From: Branchiostoma floridae
Lineage: Eukaryota > Chordata > Leptocardii > Amphioxiformes > Branchiostomatidae
Assembly: GCF_000003815.2 (NCBI RefSeq)
Contig: NC_049981.1
Coordinates: 21,472,257 to 21,536,256, forward strand
DNA: 64,000 bases
Direction: 5' to 3'
Position numbers and translations under genes: made by a program. The notes beneath the pieces are model-generated. The model ran no database searches. It had not been told where the DNA came from and saw only the letters and a list, made by a program, of their open reading frames with translations. Shown here in pieces: positions 1 through 12,877 of the stretch; position 1 is the stretch's first letter, and each line of letters opens with the position of its first letter.

Positions 1-69
1 CCTACATCTGCTTGGAGATTACCACATGACTGAAATTATTCAGTGTAAAAGACGTCAAAAGGTTGGTCT

Positions 70-330
70 TGTGGTTTAGGATTGCTGTATTGAATCTAAA
101 GGTTCTGAGTTTGACTCTATAGCAGGCCCCCTATTGTACCCTTGGGAAAGGCACTTATTGTTACATAGTCCTCACTCCACTCATGATCAGGTGGAATTCT
201 AAGTTTCAGCTACTAGTAGACATATTGTCTTAGATGGGACCCGGAGGTGCAGTGTTTGAGGAAAGCCACATCTTGAGGATGTCATTGTTAAAGAAACACA
301 CATATCTAAAAGAGATGGGGTCTATCCCAG
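70..330 (+). repeat. Probable tRNA-derived SINE copy
   Basis: A B-box-like string (ggttctgagtttgactct at 101-118) follows a tRNA-like head. The tail (gtgtttgaggaaagccacat from 251) resembles a stretch at 30075 in the intron of gene A. This lies upstream of the first visible ceramidase exon, probably in an intron. The rest of 1-1307 shows only a (TA)n run near 509-524; no exon encoding the expected N-terminal ceramidase motif was found. Confidence 0.35.
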
Positions 331-1307
331 CATGAGTGAATCAAACCTAGTATTGGTCTGGCCTCTTACACGCTCTATGCAAGATAAGGACAAAAAGTAA
401 AGTTTTTCTAACATTTCTTTAACATAGTAAGTTAGATCAACCCTATAGCATTGTATGTCAATATTCAGGGAGAGGAAATTGTCAATCTTGGGGCCAAAAT
501 CTTACATATATATATATATATATATAGTGTACCTTTAATTTCATACCTACTGTACATTAACAAGTGTTATTTTAATTTAAAGTGCTTTTTGGCCTGTCCA
601 AAGGAACAAAGACAACAGGAAGAGGGTGTGGTGTCAGCACCTGTTGAAAGTTTCCTGTCTCGCACGTGAACAGTTTGTCTAAAAGGGAGATAAGATGAGC
701 ACAGCTGGGTAGGGTTACACCATTATTGATTACACTGTATCTTGTATGTTGTCTATATCAACTCAGTTTGTGCTGATATGCAATGTATATAAAAGGACCA
801 ATATATCACGCCCATACCCAACAACAGAACGAAAATGATCAACTTGGATGTTAAAACTACATTTAATAGACTTATCAAAATGTCATGCTCAAACTATATG
901 TACCATCCAGAGCCCTTGCAAACAACAGAAGGAAATAGGAAAAAATCCCCGTGTGCTAATGATACCTGTCTAAGGTGCTGAAAGTTAGGTAAAGGTAGTC
1001 CCACTGCCTTTTTATAAGGTTGTAGGGACAGTGGGTGTAAGGCTTTTACTCACCGACGAAAGTCTGGTACCCATTTTTACATCTGGGTGGAGTTACAAAA
1101 GTTACTAATAAGTAATAGCAAAGTGCCTCTCCTGTCAAATGTCAAAACACCATCAGCATGTCAGCAGATTCAAATCCAGAACCTCTGGATTAAGTCTGGA
1201 TTAATCCAACCATTATGCCAACATGATGCCGCAACACTACCTGTCTACCCAGCATCAATTGCAAGTACTTAAACTTATTCTAACATCTGAGACTCTCTCC
1301 ATTCTAG

Positions 1308-4300
1308 ATGGGGTATGCCAATCCTTCTCAACAGAGCTCAGGCATCCACTTCCGGCAGTTCAGCCGTGCCTTCATCGTGATGGACCCACAGAACACCACT
1401 CGCACTGTGTTTGTCAGTGTGGACTGTGCCATGATCTCACAAATCCTCAAGATAGAGGTGAGCTATGGTATACTTAGGCCACACCAATTTAATTTCTTGG
1501 TTATGGATTTTTGCAGAAAAATATTAGGGCGGTCGATCGAAAAAAAATATTGCAAAAAGTCAGTGTTGAACTTATATAACACAAAAAAACATGGTAAGTA
1601 GTCAAGTTTTCAGCTTTTCATGGCATGATTTATCCAATAAATCTCTTCCTTTGAACCACTGTTCTGATCATGCGACTGCAAATAAGCGCTCTGAGTTATC
1701 AGCAGTATGTGCCCCTGGAATGGGTTTTTTTAAAGGTCTGCAATAGCAAAACCTATATTATTTTTCTTGGGACTAATTTTTTTTTCCAAATCGGAAAAAA
1801 AAGGGTTGGGAAATCCGAGAACCAACAAACTAGATTGGTGTGCTCAATAGTTGAAGTACAGGGGAAATACAGGAGAAACACTCCATGCAGAAGAAGAGAT
1901 ATCTCCTGTGTGTATCATGTCTTTCTTCCCCAATTAGAAAATGTGATTCTTATGTGTTCCTCTTATGATTCCTGGTAATCAGTCACACCGTAGGAGGAGA
2001 GCTGGGGGACAACAAGCTTCTCTGGGGCTACATGTTATTATGAGTGAGAAATCAACTATCCATGAATATTAGCTATGCCTGTATGTCATACACAAGTACT
2101 AACTATTTCTGCAGTATGGGTCATCAGGTTTACTATTTCTGCAGTATGGGTTCATCAGGTTTACTATTTCTGCAGTATGGGTTCATCAGGTAACTATTTC
2201 TGCAGTATGGGTTCATCAGGTAACTATTTCTGCAGTATGGGTTCATCAGGTAACTATTTCTGCAGTATGGGTTCATCAGATAACTTTTTCTGCAGTATGG
2301 GTTCATCAGGTAACTATTTCTGCAGTATGGGTTCATCAGGTAACTATTTCTGCAGTATGGGTTCATCAGGTTTACTATTTCTACAGTATGGGTTCTTCAG
2401 GTCTATTTCTGTAGTATGGGTTCATGAGGTAACTATTTCTGCACTATGGGTTCATCAGGTAACTATTTCTGCACTATGGGTTCATGAGGTAACTATTTCT
2501 GCAGTATGGGTTCATCATGTTACTATTTCTGCATTTTGGTTCGTCAGGTAAGTATTTCTGCAGTATGGGTTCATCAGGTAAGTATTTCTGCATTATGGGC
2601 ATATCAGGTAACTATTTCTGCAGTATGGGTTCATCAGGTAACTATTTCTGCAGTATGGGTTCATCAGATAACTTTTTCTGCAGTATGGGTTCATCATTTA
2701 ACTATTTCTGCAGTATGGGTTCATCAGGTCTATTTCTGCAGTATGGGTTCATCAGGTAACTATTTCTGCAGTATGGGTTCATCAGGTAACTATTTCTGCA
2801 GTATGGGTTCATCAGGTAACTATTTCTGCAGTATGGGTTCATCAGGTAACTATTTCTGCAGTATGGGTTCATCAGGTAACTATTTCTGCAGTATAGGTTT
2901 ATCAGGTAACTATTTCTGCAGTATGGGTTCATCATTTAACTATTTCTGCAATATGGGTTCATCAGGTTTACTATTTCTACAGTATGGGTTCTTCAGGTCT
3001 ATTTCTGTAGTATGGGTTCATGAGGTAACTATTTCTGCACTATGGGTTCATCAGGTAACTATTTCTGCACTATGGGTTCATGAGGTAACTATTTCTGCAG
3101 TATGGGTTCATCATGTTACTATTTCTGCATTTTGGTTCATCGGGTAACTACATGTATTTCTATACGTATACGCACATGTATGGGTTCATCAGGTTTACTA
3201 TTTCTACAGTATGGGTTAATCAGGTTTACTATTTTGGCAGTATGGGTTCATCGGGTTAACTATTTCTGCAGTATGGGTTCATCGGGTCTATTTCTGCAGT
3301 ATGAGTTCATCAGGTTAGGACTATCACATTGGAAAGTATTCTAGTATGCGTTGACTGTATGACTGAGCTTTGTGAGAATTTGCTTTGTTTTTTTTGTTCT
3401 TGAATAACAATCCTGCTCCAAAAGTACTACATGTAGTAGACTTAGTTACTCCATGACTGTACTACTATGCTCCAAAAGTAGCAAAGGACATTTGACCAGA
3501 AATGTACCCCAATAATTTCCTAGAGTTGCAACTAGGCAATTTCAGTTGATACATGCCATGACTCATGGCATGAGAAAATATGTATATTGCAAAACACTTT
3601 AGTTAAGTAAGGAAAAATCTCTTTAAAAAATCCAACTCAAAGCAGATTATACTTACTAGTAAAAGTTCTTCAATCCTTAAAAATTGTTGTCACTTGCAAT
3701 TGGCAACATTGCGATAGTCTGCCAGTTTCCAGGCTTATATCAGGGCAATTTTGTAACCCTACCAACATGATAAAACTATTTAGAAACTATTTACAAAATA
3801 TACATTGTGTCCATTACTTTTCCTAGGTTGTGAAGAAGTTGAAGCCCCTGTTTGGAAATGCTTACAACGAGAGCAATGTGTGCCTGAGTTCTATCCACAC
3901 TCACTCTGGCCCGGCCGGGTTCCTGCAGTATGTGCTGTTTGATGTCACCTCCCTGGGGTTCGTCAGGGAGAGCTTTGATGCACTCGTTGATGGAATAGTT
4001 GCTGTAAGTATTGATATATATTTTCTGTGTATTGTTTTTGCATGTACTGTATACAACTTTTAACTGGTAGGCTTGGATCATTACAAAGACAGTGGCCCCA
4101 TGTATGAGAGAGCTTCAGACAATATGCTCTAGCATCAAATGTCTCGTAAAATAACCCAGCATGTTTTTTTTCCTCTAAGAAGGGGGTAACTTCCGACAGT
4201 GTGTACTGTTGTTGGCTGTGTTTGTGTGTGCTCACACCTGCAATTCAAGATCCTTTAATGAAATTGTATGAAATTTGGTATAACGTTATAGTTATTAAGT

Positions 4301-7300
4301 TAAACTAAATGAGATCAAGAAGAAATATGATAATTTTTGGCCCCATATAAGGAGTATTTTCAGGTACTTCAGCATTATGTACCCATATTCTACTGGGTTC
4401 CTGGCTCTTGTTTTTAGGTCATCTTCCAATTTATTTGAGCAAAAATGTAAACTTAAGTACGCACCCTGACTTTACCGACAACTTGGAGCACTTTTTGAAT
4501 TTTGAAAAGTTTACAAAATGTGTATTGAGAAAATATGGTGGTCATACTTTCTTAATTTCCCGCCAATACCTGTACAAGTCTGAAAGAGTTTCTGTTGCAG
4601 AGCATCCAAAGGGCTCATGACAACGTTGTGCCAGGCGACATCTACCTGAATCAGGGAGAACTGCAGGATGCCAACATCAACCGCAGCCCAACTGCCTACC
4701 TCAACAATCCTGAAGCAGAGAGGGCCAAGTGAGAACATGGATTTTTTTTGTGTGTTTTGGAAGTACCATAAGTTCCATAACATAACACAGAAAAAATAAG
4801 AATCCAGTACCACTTTTTTTACTCCATGAAGGAGGTTTACCTTCAACATGTATAAGCCTGGATATTGCAGTTGATTGTGTCCGTGTGATCACAGCTACAG
4901 CTTAAAATTGCGTTGTACTGTGTCATGTCTTATACCAGGGCAAGATGATGCACATTGATTTTTGGCATCATAGCAGTTTTTCGAGACAGTAGAACAACAC
5001 CTCTATCTTGGCCCCTGTTTGTTTACAGCAGATGCCAGTTAGCTGTGTTTGCTGAAATGAATGTTGCTTATTTCTGATACAAAAAATTATTACTTCCAAT
5101 ATGATAAGCGGGTACAGATTAATTTTTTGCTGTGTTTTGATGCTGTATAGATATGATGGCAATACTGACAAAAACATGGTAGTGCTGAAGTTTGTGGACC
5201 AACATGGAGCAGGGATGGGCATGATCAGGTAGGTGTTTAATTGCCAAAAATTTCCGCATTTTCTAATGGTGTCATGTGCATAGTAGTATGTGGTAGTATC
5301 AAACAATGGTGATCTTACTTTCACTGGTGGTCATATATTAATTATATATATATATATTTTTTTTTTTTGTTTATTCTTTTAAGTCCTTTCATGGTGGTTG
5401 GAAAAAGGCTATAGGATCGACAGGTTTTTGCCTGTGTTGGTTGTGTAACTGGAAACACAAGTCTTAGATCTTTTTCCTAGGCCTACTTGGTAAGCTGACA
5501 GTGACAATATTGTTGTTGAATTTGTAGTTGGTTTGCTGTCCACTGTACCAGTATGAACTTCACCAATGGCTTGATCAGTGGAGACAACAAGGGCTACGCC
5601 TCCCTGCTGTTTGAAGCTGACATGAACACAGACTCACTGGCTGGACAGGTAGGTTCCATGTGTTTCTCTCCCTCTGTTTTGTGGCCAGTTTGTAGATTGG
5701 GTAGTGTTACTTTACTAAGAGATAAATGCACAAAGGAAGGACAAATTTGTATGATATTCAGTACACAATGAGATGCAGTTTATGCAAAATTAGAGAACTT
5801 AATTTGCATATTGAATGATGGAAATTGGTTGTAACGATTCTAGTGTTTTTCATCAATCATAGGACTTTCATCATCATCATCATCATCGTAGTCCTTTTCG
5901 TCCTGACAGACGCTCTGTTCACTGCCGATGGGCCTGTGTTAGACTTTTGCAGGGCTTTCTACATGCCTCACAGCAGAATTCTATTGTTTGACATGGTTCG
6001 TGTCTCTTCCTTCTTACATGTAACGTATATGTAAATTTTAATGTTTTTGTTTTTTGCAGGGCTCTTTTGTGGCAGCCTTTGCCCAGAGTAATGAAGGAGA
6101 CGTGTCCCCCAACACCAGAGGTCCCCACTGTCAGGATACAGGTCTGCCCTGTGATCTAGAGACAAGCACTTGTAATGGGAAGGTACGTCATTTGGATTGT
6201 AGTTTGTTCAGTAGTCCATTGTGTTCTACTGTTGTAGTGGTTTGGATGTGGGAGCGTCTGGGCGCCCGCTTTCAGACGCCGTCTCGGGCGGCCTGGATTT
6301 CCGACTGGACGCGTCAAAGGTGCCAATCTAGACGCATCCAAGCGTTTTCATGCCGTCCAGACCGTCTTGGACGTTCGTCAAATGATCGAAATGCCATCTA
6401 AGGCCTTCTGCCGTCTCAACAATCTGAGACACCTTTGGGTGTGCTAGGGACGCGTGCCAAAAAGGCGTTTCACCGTCTGGGAGGCTTTAATTTTCACAGA
6501 GGAGCTAAAGAATGATGTTTTCCATGTAACCATTGTATTGGATTCCCAGTGCTTTTTTGTTTTTTCTATTGAAGTTTATTTTGTTGCTGCCTTGTGTGTT
6601 TTTCAGTCGGAGCTGTGTGTGTCCCCAGGCCCAGGAGTGGACATGATTGACAGCACACGTATCATTGGTGAAAAGCAGTACAGCAAGGCGAAGGTAATTA
6701 AGAATGCTTAGAAAATGCTGTGCACATTGGAAAGTATAATGTGCACAGGGTAACAATATATTTTTACATAATATATTATAAATGTTATGTATTCAATTGT
6801 TGAATTCTTTCATGACTTGCATTGTACATGTAATGAGAGATTTCATAAGTTTATGTTCATTTTGTGCATGTATCTGTATTGCCCTTTATATTTCAATAGT
6901 CACTGTAAGTTGCAATTTTCACAAAGTGAAAAATTGGGTTGGGCAAGTACATTTCTTATGTGCTTGCCCGGTATAGGACAAGTGAATTTTAGAAAACCTG
7001 TCAAACCCTGACACTACACTGCTTTTGTGACATCACGCTATGCAGATACATGTATAACAGTGACTCGGTGAATAGTGGGTCATGCATAAGTTGTATTCCC
7101 TGTCTCTGTTGAGGGATAGTTTGTAATGCCTGAGGTATACAAGACACTTCTTAGCTCTTAAGGCTGGTAGCATATGCATGGTGCTGAAGGATGTTTATAT
7201 GACTTTTAAGGCTGGCAGCATGGCCCTTACATATGATAGCATAACAGTTATGTGCTTGTCCCCTTTAGGAGCTGTACAATGCAGACATGCAGGTGGAGCT

Positions 7301-10300
7301 GTCAGGACCGGTACAGTTTGCCCTGCAGTTTGTGGACATGAGCGATGTCACTGTGCACTTCAACAGTTCCTACTCGGTAAGGACATCAAGTCTTTAGCAC
7401 TAGCTTTAAATCAGTCAGTTCACAAGTTTTTACAGTTGGTAAAAAGGCAAGAGGTTTTCCCCATAGCTTTTGAGATAATGGTGTCATGTGAACTGATGTC
7501 AGATGAGAAAACCAGACCAGTGTGGATTGGTGTTAGTACATGTATAATAGTACATTATCAACTGATATGGGGTGCACAGATTTAAACTACAGGTCACTGC
7601 ATGTCTTAATCTTAAGGTAGGGTTTGATACATTCAATTTGTTGTATAAAAATTATCACAAACAGAGAACACAATGAGTACTGTAGACTTAAATATATGCT
7701 GGTTGTCTTTCCCTTGTCATCAGATACAAGGCTACTACTTCTGCAATGTTCAACTCATGTACATGTATGTATTTGAGCCTTCTGAAGTTTAATTACAAGT
7801 CTGTGTACAAAGATGTCCACGTTCAAGGTTCAAGGTGTACAAATTTAATACTAATAGAATTGTCAGTATAGAACTTCTACTTCTCACAGTTATTGCTGGT
7901 ACTTCAAGAATAAACTAAGTACACATCTACACGTAAGATGCACTAACTTTTTATGATTTATGATTGAAGACTATATACAATACTCTGCTCCAATATTCAT
8001 GTTTTCTGAACACAGGCAAAGACTTGTAAACCTGCCATGGGGTACAGTTTTGCCGCAGGAACTACTGATGGACCTGGTTCTTTCGACTTTACCCAAGGTT
8101 TGTCTCTAAAAGTCAAGGCTTGTATTTTCTAATTCATATGGTCAATATTCCCTATGAATTGTCAAAACCAAGAGGATACCTCAAACTGAGATGTCCAAAG
8201 TATAAGATTTGATTTTACCCCATAGCAAACTGGGACTCGAGGACACTCAAGTCTGTCCACCTCTGGAGCATGTTGCATTACAATGTGCCTTCTCTTGGGT
8301 GAACGTGCATGACATAAACAAAAGACAACATGGTGTGTTCCACTGTTGTGTTACTTTATACAGGTGACACTGATGGAAATCCGTTTTGGAACTTGATCAG
8401 AAACATCATCAAACGACCCTCAGCAGAAGAGGAGGCCTGCCACGCACCCAAGCCTATTCTACTGCCTACAGGAGAGGTAGGGATTGTGAAGAAAACTAGA
8501 GCAATTGTGGATTACATTGTTACAGTACTGATAAACAACAAAACCGGAAAATCTCAAGACTAATCTGCATGTATAGAATAATGTTATAACAGTTACATGT
8601 ATACTCTTGAAAGGCTGAGAAGTTATGAGATCGATTACAAGGACTACTGAATTGAATCAGATGTGAACCAGGGAGGATTGGAAGAGGATTTATCCAGAAC
8701 AGATCATGGTACAATGCAATTTAAGTGGTTAAAGTGTTTGCCTTGCATTCAGTAGGTCATGAGTTTGATCCCCAGAAAAGTCATTCCAAAGACTTATGGT
8801 ACAGGCTGCTTTATCTGCTTAGCACTCAGCAGTTTGGAAAGAGTATAAAGTATGGTAGTTGAACACATACATGTAAACCACTTCCAGTGGACTAGCCCCC
8901 TGCTGTAGTGATTGCAGAAAGTTGTGTGGCCCACGGGTACAGAAATGGAGATGGACACCGCCCTGGTGGGGGTAAAGACACCTATATAAAGAATGTATTT
9001 TTTCTGCATGATCCCAGATGACGTTCCCTTACGCCTGGCAGCCGGACATTGTTGACATCCAGCTGCTGAGGTGGGGGCAGCTGGTGGTGGCTGCTGTACC
9101 CGGGGAGTTCAGGTGTTGTACTTGGTTGAACTTGACACTCAGAACCCAGGACTGTATACCTCTGACCTAGTGTGCTGCTATCAAACATTGTGTACTAATA
9201 AAATAAATATAGAAAAAGTGGGACTCTTTGTCTTCCTCTGCTTCCGAAAAAGAAGTCAAACCCAACCTATGCAGATATAGTCAACACTAATATTAGATTA
9301 GTAGTCTCTTTGTATAATAATATCTATCACTGTTAATTGTTCCATGCATATCCCCTATCTTGTTTCTACCATGTACATGCAATTAGCCTACGGGCATGAG
9401 CTTGCAATAAACTTTCTTTATGATAAATTTCTTCAGTTTTATCTCCTCCAGTCGATTTTATCCCCTTTCTTTAGTTACAAACAAACTAAATGTTGAGATC
9501 AGTTGGGCAGGCTAAAACAGAATTTACCACCGATAAAAAAAACACGTTTGTGCTGACGTGTTTTTTTTTTTGGTCAGAAATCTTTTAGGGTTACCCACTT
9601 GAAGTAATGGATGTTAAATTACACCTTGATATATGATGCCTTACATTTGCCCTCCTGTCACACAGCACCATGTCTGGGAGACGTTTGAGGGACACCGTAC
9701 AGAGGGTGAGCAATTTTTTATTCAACATTTTTACTATTTTTTTAGTTTGTACATCCTCCTCTCAACCTTAATGTTCGTGTTCAAGAATGGCTTTACGTGT
9801 GTACGTAAGACCATCTTGATTTGATAATGTAGATGGCATCGGCACCCACATCTGTTTTTGTCCTTTTCAAAGCAAATGTTTTTTGCCATGCTGTAAGTCA
9901 TTTAAAAAAAATACATACCGTAAATTGCAAAAAAAGATATTCAAAAAAACGACACTAATGTCATAAAATGCCAAAGTTAATTCCAAACTCAAACTAAAAG
10001 ATGTGAAAGAACAACAATGAATAAGTCAATGTTTGACATACCATGGTCTGTGTGTTCATAATTGTTTGTTCAACCATCCAGATCACTAATATTGAAGGCA
10101 ATGTCTTTTTTTTTTGCCAACGGATGGAGGGCAGCAGTTCAACCAAAACGTCTTGGCGACACGTCCAACCCCTGTAACAGGGAAGAACGGACACTAAACC
10201 GGACACAGAGAGAGAGAGAGAGAAACTTTTCTTTTTTCTTATATGCTCACATCAGTTTTCAGACTCCCAAAGGATGTCATCCATGATTGTAATCAAATTA

Positions 10301-12842
10301 ACATGTCTTTTGTACGCTGTATGTACACATATATGACGTAAGTATAACTGTACAACTTCCCTGTTCCAGGCTGTGCTGAGTAAGGGTTTACCAGACGATA
10401 CTGAGGTTGTCATTGCTGGACTATCAAACACCTACGCAGACTACATCACCACCTATGAGGAGTACCAGGTACTTCTGATAAATCATAAAGTGTACATCAC
10501 TGTTATGGTGCTTACAAACTAACTCTGTACAAAACATTTGATTTCTAATGTTATAACCATTGCCAAGAAGGTTTTGTATTTATCAGCATTTGTGTGTTTG
10601 TTTGTGTGTGTGTGTCTGGGTGCATGCGTGTGTGCGTGTGCATAATAACTTGAGAAGGCCAAGATGGCATGTCTTAGGATTTGGTATATGGATAGGTCTT
10701 GATGAAACTTATTAATTATGATATTTTGTTCCTTTTTTTTCTTGCGTGTTATATAATTTTACTTGCATTAGGTTACAAGAGCTATTTACATTGTTTGCAT
10801 TGATGTACAGACTGATATTAGGATGAAATGTGATGTAAGTTTTTTGAGTGTGATTTGATTTTCTACATCCTACATGCTCCTATGGACAACACAAGTCCTT
10901 GTCAGGTTGAGTATGATACATGGAAATATATATATGTTACATACATACATTGCAAAAGAATATAATTTCAAGCACCAATATTGTTTGGGCAAGGCTAAGA
11001 GACATATCTACATAATGGTACTACAAAATTTAATATAAGCGTAACAGAAATATGACTTGAATGATGTCTTTCATATGCTAACTAAGGAAGGAGATTTTGA
11101 TTGATTATTCTTTATTTTTTGTAACTTTATATTAAACATTGTTCATTTTTAGGCAGCATGTTGTTCATAGTTATTGAACATGTACAATAGTTATTGAGCA
11201 TGTACAATATCATTCATCAATTTTGTAGTATTCACTTGTAGTGACTTGGATTATCAAGTAAATGAGAGAAGTTTTTGTGCCTTTTGTTGTGACTCAGTAT
11301 TTCTGTATAATGTTACATACAGGTCCAGAGATATGAGGGAGCCTCCACCATCTACGGTCCCCACACCCTGGCTGCATTCCAGCAGCTGTACTCACAACTG
11401 GCTCAGGACATGGTCATGGTATGAGTTTGCTCCATTTATCCTACCTTTGTTTCAAACTTTATCTTTATTTATTTATTTGAAAATTCATGCCCGTAGGCTA
11501 ATTGCAATGATACAGACAGTAAAAAGTAACAAGTGTCTATTCTATATACACACACGTCAGCTATCTATGTACATGCTTCTACATTCTTTACTGGGTGGTT
11601 TACCATACACAAACATCTACGGTCCCCACACCCTGGCAGCATTTCAGCAGCTGTATTCACAGCTGGCTGAGGATATGGTCATGGTACAAGTTAACACTGT
11701 TTATCCTATATTTGTTTTCATACTTCATCATACTTACATACCGTCATCATCATACTTACATATGCCATACACAAATAAAAGCAACAGAATGATGTAGGAT
11801 GGCCAGACAAAGGGAAAAGTCAAATCAAACAAAACCTTTTCTTGAGTGAACATCTTAAAAAGTGTCCTAAAACATCCTATAAACAAAGTTTAAGTACACT
11901 ACTAAAATTGCTACCTGGAAATCTATCTATTAATCATAGGCATATCTACCCTTGGTGCTGAACAATTTCCACAAATAAACACATCTGTCCTTGGTGCTAA
12001 ACACTCCTTACATAAGCATATCTGTCCTTGGTGCTGAACACTCCCCACATAAGCACATCTGTGCTTGGTGCTGAACACTTTCCACACATTAACACATCTG
12101 TCCTTGGTGCTGAACGCTCCACACATAAGAATGTTTCCCTTGGTGATGAATGCTTTCCACACATTAACACATCTGTCCTTGGTGCTGAACGCTCCACACA
12201 TAAGAATGTTTCCCTTGGTGATGAATGCTTTCCACACATTAACACATCTGTCCTTGGTGCTGAACACTCCACACATAAGAATATTTCCCTTGGTGATGAA
12301 TGCTTTCCATACATAAACATGTCTGTCCTTGGTTCTGAATGCTATCCACACACAAACATATCTGTCCTTGGTGCTAAACGCTATCCACACATAAACGCAA
12401 CTGTCTTTGGTGCTGAATGCTATCCACACATTAACAGTGCAGGTTTAAATTTAGGGTTTTATCTGTTTGCAGGAAGAAGCCATAGATGTGGGTCCGTCCC
12501 CACCAAACCTGCTGTCCCGTCAGCTGTCCTTCCTCCCCCCGGTGGTGATGGACACCACACCCCTCTTCAGGCACTTTGGGGAAGTGATTGATGATGCAGG
12601 ATCCACCTACCACACTGTAAGAATGATGAATAAACATTAAGTGTATTTGCAGCCAGTGGGTACCCAATTTTTTTTTAAAGAGATGAGGCTGACATGATCG
12701 AGGCACCTCCTCGAACACAGGACCCCCGTTTTACGTCCCTTTTGAAAGAGGAATTCTTGGTCGGCCTACAGCATCTGGTCATCCCTGGGTGGTCTCCCAT
12801 TCAAGTACTGACCAGACTGCACATTGCTTAACTTCCCAGATC

Positions 12843-12877
<35 letters not shown>

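Noticed and set aside
2075-3344. Long repetitive open frames (NYFCSMGSSG on +, MNPYCRNSYL on -)
   Set aside because: Open on both strands only because the 30-bp minisatellite unit is divisible by three; no splice context or start conservation, and the array lies in a ceramidase intron.
11923-12591. Repetitive frames over the 37/38-bp array
   Set aside because: Frames run through tandem repeat units on both strands; the only coding part is the ceramidase exon at 12473-12616.
12640-12840. 5S rRNA gene
   Set aside because: Only the 3' half is recognisable, diverged and fused to a repeated non-5S tail also present at 16686-16860, so it is a SINE.
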